A stretch of 64,000 bases of DNA from Desulfospira sp963664655 (GCA_963664655.2 CAXXHM010000001.1:682001-746000), one strand, 5' to 3'; positions 32,993-41,755 are shown, counted from the first letter of the stretch. The notes: generated from the sequence alone by a model not told the origin. A program made the numbers and translations.

Positions 32993-35900
32993 TGCTGTCA
33001 AAATTTTTCCTGGACCGGCCGGTATTTGCCTGGGTCATTGCCATTGTCATGATGGCGGCCGGCGGCCTTGCCATCTATAACCTGCCCATTTCCCAGTATC
33101 CGCCCATTGCCCCGCCCTCCATTTCCATTGAGGCGTATTTCCCCGGGGCTTCGGCGGAAACTGTTGAAAACACGGTTACCCAGATCATTGAACAGAAGAT
33201 GACCGGTCTGTCCGACATGATCTATCTGTCCGGCACCAGTTCTTCTTCGGGCCAGTCCCGTATTGAGCTGACCTTTGCCCCGGGGACGGACCCGGATCTG
33301 GCCTGGGCCAAGGTCCAGAACAAGCTTCAGCTGGCCATGGCCAGCCTTCCCGATGCGGTCCAGCGCCAGGGCGTAACCGTTAACAAGTCCACCCGGAACT
33401 ACCTGATCATCATCAGCCTGATTTCCGAAGACGGGTCCATGGACGGCACGGACTTACGGGACTATGCCCAGTCCAACCTGGAAAAAATCCTCTCCCGGGT
33501 CCCGGGTGTGGGCGAAGTCAACAATTTCGGGGCACAGTACGCCATGCGGGTCTGGGTCAATCCGGACAAGCTGACCAGCTACAACCTGACCATTGCCGAT
33601 GTCATTGCCGCGTTAAAAATCTACAATGTGGAAGTATCGGCCGGACAGTTCGGCGGAACCCCGGCCGTTGACGGGCAGCGGCTCAATGCCGCTATTATTG
33701 TCCAGCACCTGCTGCAAACCCCCAAGGAATTCGGAAACATTCCCATCCGGACCAATCCGGACGGGTCCGTGATCCGGATCAGGGATATCGGCCGGACAGA
33801 GCTTGGGACAGAACGGTACGATATCCAGGCTGAATATAACGGCAAAGCCTCTGCCGCCATGGCCGTCCGGCAGGCCGCCGGGGCCAATGCCCTGAAAACG
33901 GCCAATGCTGTCCGGAAAAAATTGGAAGAAATGGCCCCCTATTTCCCCCCGGGGATGAAGGTGGTCTACCCCTATGACACCACCCCCTTTACCCGGGTGG
34001 CCATTCATGAGGTTGTCAAAACCCTTTTTGAAGCGGTGCTGCTGGTGTTCATCATCATGTACATCTTCATGGGCACTTTCCGGGCCACGCTGATCCCCAC
34101 CATTGCCGTGCCGGTGGTTCTTTTGGGCACCTTTGCCGTCTTAGGGCTTTTCGGGTTTTCCATCAACATGCTGACCATGTTTGCCATGGTGCTGGCCATC
34201 GGGCTTCTGGTGGACGACGCCATCGTGGTGGTGGAAAATGTGGAACGGATCATGGCCAAAGAGGGTTTAAGCCCCCGGGAGGCCACGGCAAAGTCCATGG
34301 ACGAAATCACCAGCGCCCTGATCGGCATCGGCCTGGTCCTTTCTGCGGTATTCGGCCCCATGGCCTTTTTTCCGGGCTCCACCGGCATCATCTACCGGCA
34401 GTTTTCCGTCACCGTAATCGCCTCCATGCTCCTGTCCGTGGTGGTGGCCCTGATTCTGACCCCGGTGCTGTGTGTCTCGTTTTTAAAGCAGGTGCCGGCA
34501 GGCCATGAGCCCGCAGACGGAGCCATATTTTTCCTTCGCCCCTTTTTCAGGTGGTTTGACCGGACCTTTAACTGGCTCCGGGGGCTTTATCTCCGGATGG
34601 TGGGCCGGGTCCTGGGCCGGCGGATCAGGTACCTTTTTTTGTTTGTCCTGATTGTCTGCGCCATGGGCTACCTGTTCCAGCGGCTGCCCACCTCTTACCT
34701 GCCCGACGAAGACCAGGGAATCCTGTTTGTCCAGGCCATTTTGCCCACGGGTTCAACCCTGGAACAAACCCAGACAGTGATCAACAAGGTCAGGGACCAT
34801 TTTCTGACCAACGAAAAAGAGAGCGTTGAGTCCATCATGACCATTGCCGGGTTCAGCTTTTCAGGCCAGGGCCAGAATATGGCCTTAGGGTTTGTCAAGC
34901 TCAGGGACTGGGACCTCCGCCAGCGGCCGGACCTGAAGGTCAGGGCCGTGGCCGGCCGGGCCATGGGTGTTTTTTCACAGTTTGGCGAAGCCATGGTCTT
35001 TGCCTTTCCGCCTCCGGCGGTAATGGAATTGGGCAACGCCACCGGGTTTGACTTCCAGCTCCAGGACCGGGGCGGTGTGGGCCATGAAGATCTCATGGCG
35101 GCCCGGAACCAGCTTCTGGGCATGGCCGCCCAGGACCCGCGGCTGATCAGGGTCCGGCCCAACGGCATGTCCGACGTCCCGGAATACCACATTGACGTGG
35201 ACTGGGATAAAGCAGGCTCCTTAGGGCTGGCGGTCAGCGATATTAACACCACCATTTCATCGGCCTTTGGGGGCTCCTATGTCAATGATTTTATCCAGTC
35301 CGGACGGGTCAAGCGGGTGTTTGTCCAGTCCGACGCCCCTTTCCGGATGCTGCCCGAAGATTTGAAAAAACTGTACGTCCGGAACCGGGAAGGGAAAATG
35401 GTCCCCTTTGCCTCGTTTGCCTCGGGAAAATGGGCCATGGGATCACCAAAACTGGAGCGGTTCAATGCCTTTCCCTCCATCAATATCTGGGGGGAGCCGG
35501 CCCCGGGAAAAAGCTCGGGAGACGCCATGCAGGCCATGGAGGAACTGTCGGCAAAACTGCCCCGGGGCATCGGGTTTGACTGGACCGGGCTTTCCTACCA
35601 GGAACAGATGGCAGGGTCCCAGGCCCCGCTGCTCTATGCATTTTCCGTATTTGTCATTTTCCTTTGCCTGGCCGCCCTTTATGAAAGCTGGCCCATTCCC
35701 ATCTCCATTCTCATGTGCCTTCCCCTTGGGGCCATTGGCGGGGTTATTGCCGCCAGCCTGAAAGGCATGCCCAATGATGTCTACTTTCAGATCGGCATGC
35801 TCACCACCTTAGGGCTGACCACCAAGAATGCCATCCTCATTGTCCAGTTTGCCCGGGCCAGGGTGGACGAAGGCGTCGGGCTCATTGAGGCCACCTTAGA

Positions 35901-36126
35901 GGCCTCCAAGCTCAGGCTGCGCCCCATTATCATGACCTCTCTGGCCTTTGGTTTCGGCATCCTGCCCCTGTATCTGGCCTCCGGGGCCGGATCCGGTGCC
36001 CAGCGGGCCATCGGCACCAGCGTCCTTGGGGGGATGATCACGTCCACGCTCCTGGTTATTTTGTTTGCGCCCCTGTTCTACGTGATCATTTACAAGCTGT
36101 TCGGCAAGCACAGAAAACGGGTATAA
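32992..36126 (+). CDS. RND multidrug efflux permease (HAE1/AcrB family)
   Basis: The 1044-residue proton-driven exporter shows the N-terminal FFLDRPVFAWVIAIVMMAAGGLAIYNLPISQYP, GLLVDDAIVVVENVERIMAKEGLSPREA with the proton-relay Asp pair (about 405-406), a second Asp/Lys network in the C-terminal membrane half (TTLGLTTKNAILIVQFAR, about 938) and two large periplasmic loops. Length matches AcrB. No outer-membrane factor (TolC/OprM) gene follows, so one must be shared from elsewhere. Substrates are unknown. Confidence 0.96.
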   Translation: MLSKFFLDRPVFAWVIAIVMMAAGGLAIYNLPISQYPPIAPPSISIEAYFPGASAETVENTVTQIIEQKMTGLSDMIYLSGTSSSSGQSRIELTFAPGTDPDLAWAKVQNKLQLAMASLPDAVQRQGVTVNKSTRNYLIIISLISEDGSMDGTDLRDYAQSNLEKILSRVPGVGEVNNFGAQYAMRVWVNPDKLTSYNLTIADVIAALKIYNVEVSAGQFGGTPAVDGQRLNAAIIVQHLLQTPKEFGNIPIRTNPDGSVIRIRDIGRTELGTERYDIQAEYNGKASAAMAVRQAAGANALKTANAVRKKLEEMAPYFPPGMKVVYPYDTTPFTRVAIHEVVKTLFEAVLLVFIIMYIFMGTFRATLIPTIAVPVVLLGTFAVLGLFGFSINMLTMFAMVLAIGLLVDDAIVVVENVERIMAKEGLSPREATAKSMDEITSALIGIGLVLSAVFGPMAFFPGSTGIIYRQFSVTVIASMLLSVVVALILTPVLCVSFLKQVPAGHEPADGAIFFLRPFFRWFDRTFNWLRGLYLRMVGRVLGRRIRYLFLFVLIVCAMGYLFQRLPTSYLPDEDQGILFVQAILPTGSTLEQTQTVINKVRDHFLTNEKESVESIMTIAGFSFSGQGQNMALGFVKLRDWDLRQRPDLKVRAVAGRAMGVFSQFGEAMVFAFPPPAVMELGNATGFDFQLQDRGGVGHEDLMAARNQLLGMAAQDPRLIRVRPNGMSDVPEYHIDVDWDKAGSLGLAVSDINTTISSAFGGSYVNDFIQSGRVKRVFVQSDAPFRMLPEDLKKLYVRNREGKMVPFASFASGKWAMGSPKLERFNAFPSINIWGEPAPGKSSGDAMQAMEELSAKLPRGIGFDWTGLSYQEQMAGSQAPLLYAFSVFVIFLCLAALYESWPIPISILMCLPLGAIGGVIAASLKGMPNDVYFQIGMLTTLGLTTKNAILIVQFARARVDEGVGLIEATLEASKLRLRPIIMTSLAFGFGILPLYLASGAGSGAQRAIGTSVLGGMITSTLLVILFAPLFYVIIYKLFGKHRKRV

Positions 36127-36177
36127 AGGGAGGGGACCGTTTAACCGTTCGTCATTCATTTTTGAAGGGGGAACCCA

Positions 36178-36303
36178 ATGCCGGAAAACACAAGGCACAA
36201 CGCCGCCATACTCGGCCTGTTTATCTTCCCTCAAACTGAATCAAAGAATATATTAGAAAGGCTAACGAATGAAGAAAGTAATATATTCAACGTACGGTTC
36301 TGA
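36178..36303 (+). CDS. Possible 41-residue small protein
   Basis: An ATG with GAAGGGGGAAC upstream opens a 41-codon frame (MPENTRHNAAILGLFIF...NIFNVRF). It follows the RND pump by 51 bases. No family is recognised. Its end overlaps CGTACGGTTCTGAGGAGG, which resembles the 3' strand of group II intron domain V, so the frame may be a chance product in degraded mobile DNA. Confidence 0.25.
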   Translation: MPENTRHNAAILGLFIFPQTESKNILERLTNEESNIFNVRF

Positions 36304-36369
36304 GGAGGCCTCGGGCAGACAACTGCCCCAGACTAGCCGATCGTAAAAAGAACGTTGTAATTCCGGTGT

Positions 36370-36427
36370 AATTCCGGGGACACGAAACAAAAATACTCAC
36401 CATTAAATAAATGTCCCCCGAATTGAA
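36370..36427. repeat. 58-bp palindromic repeat, left copy (flanks 36462 gene)
   Basis: The element starts AATTCCGGGGACACG and ends TGTCCCCCGAATTGAA; the ends pair as an imperfect palindrome (TTCCGGGGACA against TTCGGGGGACA). A directly repeated copy is at 36803-36861. Words of this type (GGGGACAC...TGTCCCC) resemble REP-like palindromes handled by RAYT transposases in other bacteria, from memory; no such transposase is in the window. Confidence 0.8.
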
Positions 36428-36461
36428 GGCAACTATATCAGTCCACACAAAATAGAATATA

Positions 36462-36775
36462 ATGAATAATAAAAAGCTTGAAAAATCTGCGGCGATCACC
36501 CTGTTAAGACAACGAGAAAAAGGATGGTCCTTTTGGTATGCCGTCAGAAAAATGAAAATACGTTTTGTATTGTACTTATTGCTATTATCAGGCGTGGTTT
36601 TTTTGTCAGCGTTTAGCCCGAAGTCGTTAATAGTTTGGAACTTGATGACAGCCGGGCTGATATTGGGTGCACTTTTACGAGACATTGGGTGGTTGCTCCA
36701 AATAAAAAAAACTGGAAATTTACTGAAAAAGTAACGGATTGGAACAAAGTTAAAGAAATTTCAGAACAAAAATAA
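36462..36775 (+). CDS. Small two-helix membrane protein with apparent frameshift
   Basis: The open frame from 36462 gives 90 residues ending at 36734: a basic N-terminus (ITLLRQREKGWSFWYAVRKMKIRF), then two membrane helices (about 34-52 and 58-80) and GALLRDIGWLLQIKK. At an eight-A run (36704-36711) the -1 frame continues as NWKFTEKVTDWNKVKEISEQK to a stop at 36775, giving about 104 residues. That tail follows naturally from the helix, so the run is either a real frameshift mutation, a sequencing error or a slippage site. The gene is AT-rich and lies between 58/59-bp palindromic repeats. Function unknown. Confidence 0.6.
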
Positions 36776-36802
36776 AAAGATCCATTTGAGATCAATTTCG
36801 GG

Positions 36803-36861
36803 AATTCCGGGGATACGAAACAAAAATATTCACAATTAAGTAAGGTGTCCCCCGAATTGAA
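36803..36861. repeat. 59-bp palindromic repeat, right copy
   Basis: It starts AATTCCGGGGATACG and ends GTGTCCCCCGAATTGAA. It differs from the left copy at a few positions but keeps the terminal pairing and the AAACAAAAAT middle. Together the pair brackets a unit of about 490 bp with one gene. Confidence 0.8.
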
Positions 36862-36863
36862 CA

Positions 36864-37019
36864 ATGGTATTCAAACGCCTTGGGTTTAAAGCCGTTTCGG
36901 AATGAACAGATGATTTATTTGAAAGTGACCGGTTCGATACGCTGACCGATGTCGAGATGGTCATGGCGTTAACGGCCAAAAAGCCCGCACATCAAATGAT
37001 GGGCCGGGAAATGAGATAG
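36864..37019 (+). pseudogene. 51-codon fragment interrupted by TGA
   Basis: From the ATG at 36864 the frame reads MVFKRLGFKAVSE, then TGA at 36903-36905, then TDDLFESDRFDTLTDVEMVMALTAKKPAHQMMGREMR to TAG at 37017. The second part has a plausible coding composition. No family is recognised. It abuts the right palindromic repeat and may be the remnant of a gene cut by the element. Selenocysteine read-through cannot be excluded but has no other support. Confidence 0.3.
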
Positions 37020-37045
37020 CGCGTGCCTCGTTAAATTTACAAGGG

Positions 37046-37774
37046 ATGGTATCAACAATGAATGAATCCAATCAAAAAATAGCCCTGTTCATTGATGCGG
37101 ACAACGCACCAGCGAATAAATTTGAGGATGTCCTCAGTGAAGTTGCAAAGTATGGGGTTGTGACAATTCGAAAAGCCTACGGGAATTGGAAAAATCCAAC
37201 CCTCAAGCCGTGGGAAGATCTGTTACATGAATATGCGATCCAGCCGGTTCAACAGTACGACCTTACAAAAGGGAAAAATGCCTCAGATATCGCACTCGTG
37301 ATAGATGCAATGGATGTGATGTACACCAAAAACATTGATGTAATGTGTTTTGTTTCTTCAGACTGCGATTTTACACCCATGGTTACCCGGGCGCTCGCCG
37401 AAGGGAAAGTGGTATTGGGTTTTGGTGAACGAAAAACCCCGGCACCATTTGTAAATGCATGCTCAAAATTCCTATTCCTGGATGACCCCCCCAAAAATAA
37501 CGGAAAGGCACAAGATCAGACAAAAAACATCAAATCAGATACCAAACTAATCAATCTTCTCCGTCAAGCCATTGAGGCAACAGAAGAAGACACGGGGTGG
37601 GCTTCATTGGGGGGGGTTGGTTCCCATATTTCAAATAAGACATCATTTGACAGCAGAAACTACGGGTATAAAAACCTCAGCAGCCTGTTCAAGGCCATCG
37701 ATTTATTCGAAGTCAAGCGTGGCCCGGGCAACGCTTATCTTGTTAGAGATAAACGTAAAGAAAAAGGAGCGTAA
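37046..37774 (+). CDS. NYN-domain protein with C-terminal OST-HTH/LOTUS domain
   Basis: The 242-residue protein has an N-terminal NYN (PIN-like) ribonuclease domain: ALFIDADNAPANKFEDVL, KAYGNW, KNASDIALVIDAMDVMY and FVSSDCDFTPMVTRALAEGKVVLGFG, which keeps the acidic active-site residues. The C-terminal 75 residues (KLINLLRQAIEATEEDTGWASLGGVGSHI...YGYKNLSSLFKAID) are a LOTUS winged helix thought to bind RNA. An alternative ATG at 37058 would remove four residues. It probably cuts or silences RNA, possibly in stress or defence; this is inference. Confidence 0.9.
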   Translation: MVSTMNESNQKIALFIDADNAPANKFEDVLSEVAKYGVVTIRKAYGNWKNPTLKPWEDLLHEYAIQPVQQYDLTKGKNASDIALVIDAMDVMYTKNIDVMCFVSSDCDFTPMVTRALAEGKVVLGFGERKTPAPFVNACSKFLFLDDPPKNNGKAQDQTKNIKSDTKLINLLRQAIEATEEDTGWASLGGVGSHISNKTSFDSRNYGYKNLSSLFKAIDLFEVKRGPGNAYLVRDKRKEKGA

Positions 37775-37917
37775 CTTTTCAGCAGTACCCCATCTTCGCG
37801 CATTTAAGGTCTTCTCACACAGTAACAGTATGCACCGAAGACATGACGAAACACATATGAAGTACTGATGAACAGCTACAAAGGAACCTCACAAAACGCT
37901 GTGACCGGCCCCTTCGT

Positions 37918-39849
37918 TTAGACCGATCTTGCGATCTCTTCGGCCTCGCTGATACAGTACATCAGGTGCCGGGGGGATTTGGCATCCCCGATAAAGTGAA
38001 ATTTGGCTGAACATTGATTTTCAAGCTGTTTCATGTCCCGGACCGCCTGCTGCTTTTCTGAGATCACCACGGTGTCAAACCCGGACAGGGTAACAGACGC
38101 TTCATCCCCTTTGGCTTTAAATGTCACGCCGTCATCGGTAAACGCCTTGATGCCCACGTTCTTGTACAGGGCCACATTGTTTTTCTTTAGCCGCTCCCTT
38201 AAATAGTACCGGTCGTTGGAAGACATTTCCTCGGCATAGCTTTTTTTCCGGTTAAGGACCACCACCTCTTTGCCCTGATCCGCCAGAAAATCCGCCGTGA
38301 TCAGCCCGGCCATGCCCCCGCCGAGAACAATGACCCGGTTTCCGGCAGCTTCTTTTCCCTCCAGCACATCCACGTTGGTCACAAGGGCCATCTTGGACTG
38401 GAACAGCCCCTTGATCACGGGCATGTCCGGCAGGGACCCGGTGGCCAGGATCACCCGGTCGGGGGAGAGTTCTTCTAATAATTTTGCGCTAAGTTCCGTG
38501 TCATACCGGATGTCCACCTTAAGATGGGCCAGTTCCTGCCGGAAAAACCGCAGGATATCATCGAGTTCCCCCCGGCCCGGCGCCTTGGCGGCAAGGCCCA
38601 ACAGCCCTCCGGCGGACGGTTTTTTATCACAGATCACGGTGTCATGCCCCCTTAAGGCAAACAGCCGTGCCGCTGCCATGCCGGCCGGGCCTGCACCGGC
38701 CACCAGAACCTTTTCACGAACCGCTGACGGCGTTTCATCTTTGAGCTTGTACTCCCGGCCCACATCCGGGTTGACCACGCATCCCCCGGGCTCCTTGGCC
38801 AGGACCGCATGGATGCATCCCAGACAGCAGCCCACACAGGGCCTGATCCGGTCAAACTCCCCGGCTTTGGCCTTTGCCGGGTAATAGGGGTCTACAATAA
38901 TGGACCGGCCCAAGGCCACCATATCGGCCTTTCCCTCTTCAATGATCTGATCGGCATGCCTGGGATCCTTGATCCGGCCCACGGTAATCACCGGAATGGT
39001 CACCACTTTTTTCACGGCTTCGGCCAAATGGACAAAACAGCCGTGGGGGGTGTACATGGACGGAATGGTCAGCTCCGTGGAGCCGTATACCCCGCCGGAG
39101 ACGTGAATATAGACCACCCCGGCCTTTTCTAGTTCCGGGGCCAGGCGGACGGCATCTTTAAGCTCCCAGCCGTTTTTCATATAATCATTTCCGTTGATCC
39201 GGATGCCCACGGGATAATCTTCTCCGGCCAGGACCTTTATCTGATCCAGGATTTCAAATAAAAACCGGGTCCGGTTTTCAAAGGAGCCGCCGTATTCATC
39301 GGTCCGGATATTGGAATTGGGGGCTAAAAACTGGTTGATCAGATAGCCGTGAGCCCCATGGATCTCTACCAAATCAAATCCGGCCTCCCGGCACCTTCGG
39401 GCGGATTCCCCAAAACACCTGGCCAGATCATGGATTTCATCGACTTCAAGGGCCCTGACCGGCCCTTTGACCACGGCCGGTGCCGGTATGGGCGACGGTG
39501 CGACTTTTTCCGGCAGATAGGACTGGCGTCCCCCGTGCAGGAGCTGGACCCCGAACTGGACATCATATTTTTTGACCCGCTCCACCATGTCTTTTAACCC
39601 CGGGATACACGAGTCATTGTACATCTGGGGAAGATCCGGCAGTTCCTGCCCGCCAGGGTGGATACTGCCCCCGCCCACCAGCATCATGCCGACCCCGCCT
39701 TTGGCCCGCTCCACAAAATATTCAATGAGCTGGTCCGTTACATTGCAGTTTTCATCCACGCCGAAATTAATGCTCATGGCCGACATGAGCAGCCGGTTTT
39801 TTGAGGTCATGCCCCCTACCTGGATCGGTTTAAAAAGACTGGATAGCAT
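37918..39849 (-). CDS. FAD/FMN Fe-S enoate reductase (FadH/2,4-dienoyl-CoA reductase type)
   Basis: The protein has 643 residues from MLSSLFKPIQVGG (AAAGGAA 9 bases upstream). Order: Old-Yellow-Enzyme TIM barrel (about 1-330, NRLLMSAMSINFG, HGAHGYLINQFLAPNSNIRTDEYGG), 4Fe-4S cluster CVGCCLGCIHAVLAKEPGGCVVNP (about 340-365), then an FAD/NAD(P) domain with VLVAGAGPAGMAAARLFALRGH and VIVLGGGMAGLITADFLADQG. Such enzymes reduce conjugated C=C bonds of enoates or dienoyl-CoAs. It is divergent from a TetR regulator with a strong operator between them. Confidence 0.93.
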   Translation of the reverse strand: MLSSLFKPIQVGGMTSKNRLLMSAMSINFGVDENCNVTDQLIEYFVERAKGGVGMMLVGGGSIHPGGQELPDLPQMYNDSCIPGLKDMVERVKKYDVQFGVQLLHGGRQSYLPEKVAPSPIPAPAVVKGPVRALEVDEIHDLARCFGESARRCREAGFDLVEIHGAHGYLINQFLAPNSNIRTDEYGGSFENRTRFLFEILDQIKVLAGEDYPVGIRINGNDYMKNGWELKDAVRLAPELEKAGVVYIHVSGGVYGSTELTIPSMYTPHGCFVHLAEAVKKVVTIPVITVGRIKDPRHADQIIEEGKADMVALGRSIIVDPYYPAKAKAGEFDRIRPCVGCCLGCIHAVLAKEPGGCVVNPDVGREYKLKDETPSAVREKVLVAGAGPAGMAAARLFALRGHDTVICDKKPSAGGLLGLAAKAPGRGELDDILRFFRQELAHLKVDIRYDTELSAKLLEELSPDRVILATGSLPDMPVIKGLFQSKMALVTNVDVLEGKEAAGNRVIVLGGGMAGLITADFLADQGKEVVVLNRKKSYAEEMSSNDRYYLRERLKKNNVALYKNVGIKAFTDDGVTFKAKGDEASVTLSGFDTVVISEKQQAVRDMKQLENQCSAKFHFIGDAKSPRHLMYCISEAEEIARSV

Positions 39850-39908
39850 TGGCTGATCGTTCCTTTCAAATTTGTGGTTCCCCTGGGTGTTTAAAAACAA
39901 TTTGGCTT

Positions 39909-39945
39909 GACTTACCATTAAGTAAATATTATTTAACGGTAAGTC
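39909..39945. promoter_or_regulatory. TetR-type operator between flavin reductase and its regulator
   Basis: GACTTACCATTAA and TTAACGGTAAGTC are 13-bp inverted arms (12 of 13 pair) around TAAATATTA-type DNA. The site sits in the 167-base divergent region, about 60 bases from the reductase ATG and about 70 from the regulator ATG, so it could control both promoters. Confidence 0.75.
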
Positions 39946-40016
39946 AACAATATTTTCCACTCACTGGAAAATTGTTTACCAAATGAATTTAAAATAAAAT
40001 GAGAAAGAAATAACCC

Positions 40017-40763
40017 ATGACCGATCCCGTTCACTTCAAACGCCTGGATAAAAGCCTGCGCCACCGGCTGATCATTGATACGGCCGCCAGAATCTTCCAG
40101 CAAAAGGGATACCGCAGTGCCACCTTAGATGATGTGGCCCAGGAACTTGGCATCACCAAACCGGCCCTTTACCACTATGTCTCTTCCAAGGAAAGCCTGT
40201 TATCGGAAATCTACCTTCAGGCCCTGGCCAGCTTTTTTGACACCATCTACGAGATCAACGGCATGGATCTGTCGCCGCCGGAAAAACTCAAAATGTTTAT
40301 CCGCCGCCACCTTAAAACCGTGGTCATTGAAAACCTGACCATGTTTACCGTATTTTTCAGCGAAGAAAACCAGCTGCCCAAAGAAGATTACGACCGGATC
40401 CAAAAAGAAAAGCTTAAATTCACCCGGGCGGTGAACAACATTATCCGGGAAGGCATGGAACAGGGATACTTTCGCCGGGCAGACTCCAAACTGTATGCCA
40501 ATGCCGTTATCGGCATGTGCAACTGGCTGTACCGGTGGTATACCCCCGGGCAAAGCCCTTTCTCATCTGACGAAATCGTTGAGCAGTTCACCGGCCTGAT
40601 CGAAGGCGGCCTGTTAAAACCGCATCAGGAAAGCAAGGCCGCCCCCCTGCCCGCCCCCCGGACCAGACAGGTGATCATGGAGGAACTAAAGGCAACCCAT
40701 GCTGTCCAGTCCCGCTTGATAGCGGAACTGGACAGCCTGGTCCCCCGGGAAGAAGGGGTTTAA
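40017..40763 (+). CDS. TetR/AcrR family regulator
   Basis: The protein has 248 residues. The HTH region RLIIDTAARIFQQKGYRSATLDDVAQELGITKPALYHYVSSKESLLSEIY (about 17-66) is canonical TetR; the ligand domain resembles fatty-acid-type regulators (TetR_C with TVVIENLTMFTVFFSEENQLPKEDYDRIQKEK). Divergent placement from the enoate reductase suggests that it represses it and responds to a CoA-ester-like ligand. Its stop codon overlaps the stop of the convergent pseudogene by two bases. Confidence 0.92.
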   Translation: MTDPVHFKRLDKSLRHRLIIDTAARIFQQKGYRSATLDDVAQELGITKPALYHYVSSKESLLSEIYLQALASFFDTIYEINGMDLSPPEKLKMFIRRHLKTVVIENLTMFTVFFSEENQLPKEDYDRIQKEKLKFTRAVNNIIREGMEQGYFRRADSKLYANAVIGMCNWLYRWYTPGQSPFSSDEIVEQFTGLIEGGLLKPHQESKAAPLPAPRTRQVIMEELKATHAVQSRLIAELDSLVPREEGV

Positions 40764-41614
40764 GCAAGGACGGATTTTGTTCTGCGCCGCTTCAGCAGTC
40801 CCAATACGGAAAGCCCGAAGGCGAGCAGCAGGGCAGCTGAAGGAGTGGGAACAGTAGCGATGGCAGCGGCAAGTTTGAGGCCCTGGACTCCGGCGATATA
40901 GCATGTGGTCAGGCCGTAAAACAGATCAAAATACCAGTAACCGTCTTCGTCGCTGTAGCTCAGGCTATAAGAGGCAAGCCCGTCTGTTTTATCATCGGAA
41001 TCGGTGACATAAATCAGAATATCGCCGTCATCATCTATCTCATACCCCCAGCAGGTGATGGCGTGGCCGTATGTCGTGTTGTTGTAGGTATAGACGAGTG
41101 ATAAAACGGTTCCGTAACCGCTTGTCAGGGAGTATTAGATGTCATCCCAGGCGGAACTGTAAACGTAGCTTTGGGTCTGACGGTTATAAGTCCCCCCATA
41201 GTAGTTTAAGGCAAAATCGCCAAAAGTGTAAAAGTCCCCGCCGCCTGACTTTTCCACCTGGGACCAGCCAAGATCATCATAATAATCCCCTTGTGTCAGG
41301 TTCCTGCCGGTAAACCACCAGTACCACCCATAGTAAGAGTTCCCCCCGTCATCACTCCAGTAAGTCTGAAAATACGAAAATATGTCATCGGCATCCCCCA
41401 CGGTGTCTCCCCACCCGCTCCAGGCGAGCACATTGGAAGCGGCTGCGGCCCAGCACATTAAATCATCATCCGTGTTTGATGAGGTTTTGTCGGCATCAGA
41501 CCAGGTGCCGCCATAGGCGTCATAAATAAAATAAGTGGTGGACGCAAAAACGGGCTGAACTGAAAAGCCGGCCAGCATTAAAACAAACATAAAAATGGTA
41601 AATCGCGGTCTCAT
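40760..41614 (-). pseudogene. PEP-CTERM-anchored IdeS-like cysteine protease split by one TAA
   Basis: The 5' part (159 codons) has a signal peptide (ending VQPVFAS) and LMCWAAAASNVLAWSGWG, the Cys motif of C66/C39-like proteases. A TAA at 41135-41137 stops it. The same frame then continues without interruption for 124 codons: YGHAITCWGYEID (catalytic His context), LIYVTDSDD (Asp), and the tail VPTPSAALLLAFGLSVLGLLKRRR, a PEP-CTERM anchor, ending at TAA 40760. One base change would restore 284 residues. The His and the anchor lie behind the stop, so the product is inactive unless the stop is bypassed. The start has AAGGAG 10 bases upstream. Confidence 0.85.
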
Positions 41615-41711
41615 ATTTTGTTGGCTCCTTAAAAAACATTAAATGTGAACATTTTTTACCCACATTCAGTTTAAATATACCCAACAAAAAGCTTGCGCAA
41701 GACGCTATGGC

Positions 41712-41755
41712 CTTCTCCATTTTTTTCACATAGCTTCTCCACACTTTTCACATAG
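41712..41755. repeat. Two 22-bp tandem repeats upstream of the PEP-CTERM protease gene
   Basis: CTTCTCCATTTTTTTCACATAG (41712-41733) is followed directly by CTTCTCCACACTTTTCACATAG (41734-41755). The 22-bp period is two helical turns and the position is about 100-140 bases upstream of the gene start, which suggests paired regulator sites. The rest of 41615-41919 holds a G-rich stretch at 41769-41789 and an inverted repeat at 41823-41854, with no gene. Confidence 0.65.

Noticed and set aside
36903..36905. Selenocysteine codon
   Set aside because: No SECIS-like hairpin is obvious after the TGA and the frame is tiny; a gene fragment is more likely.
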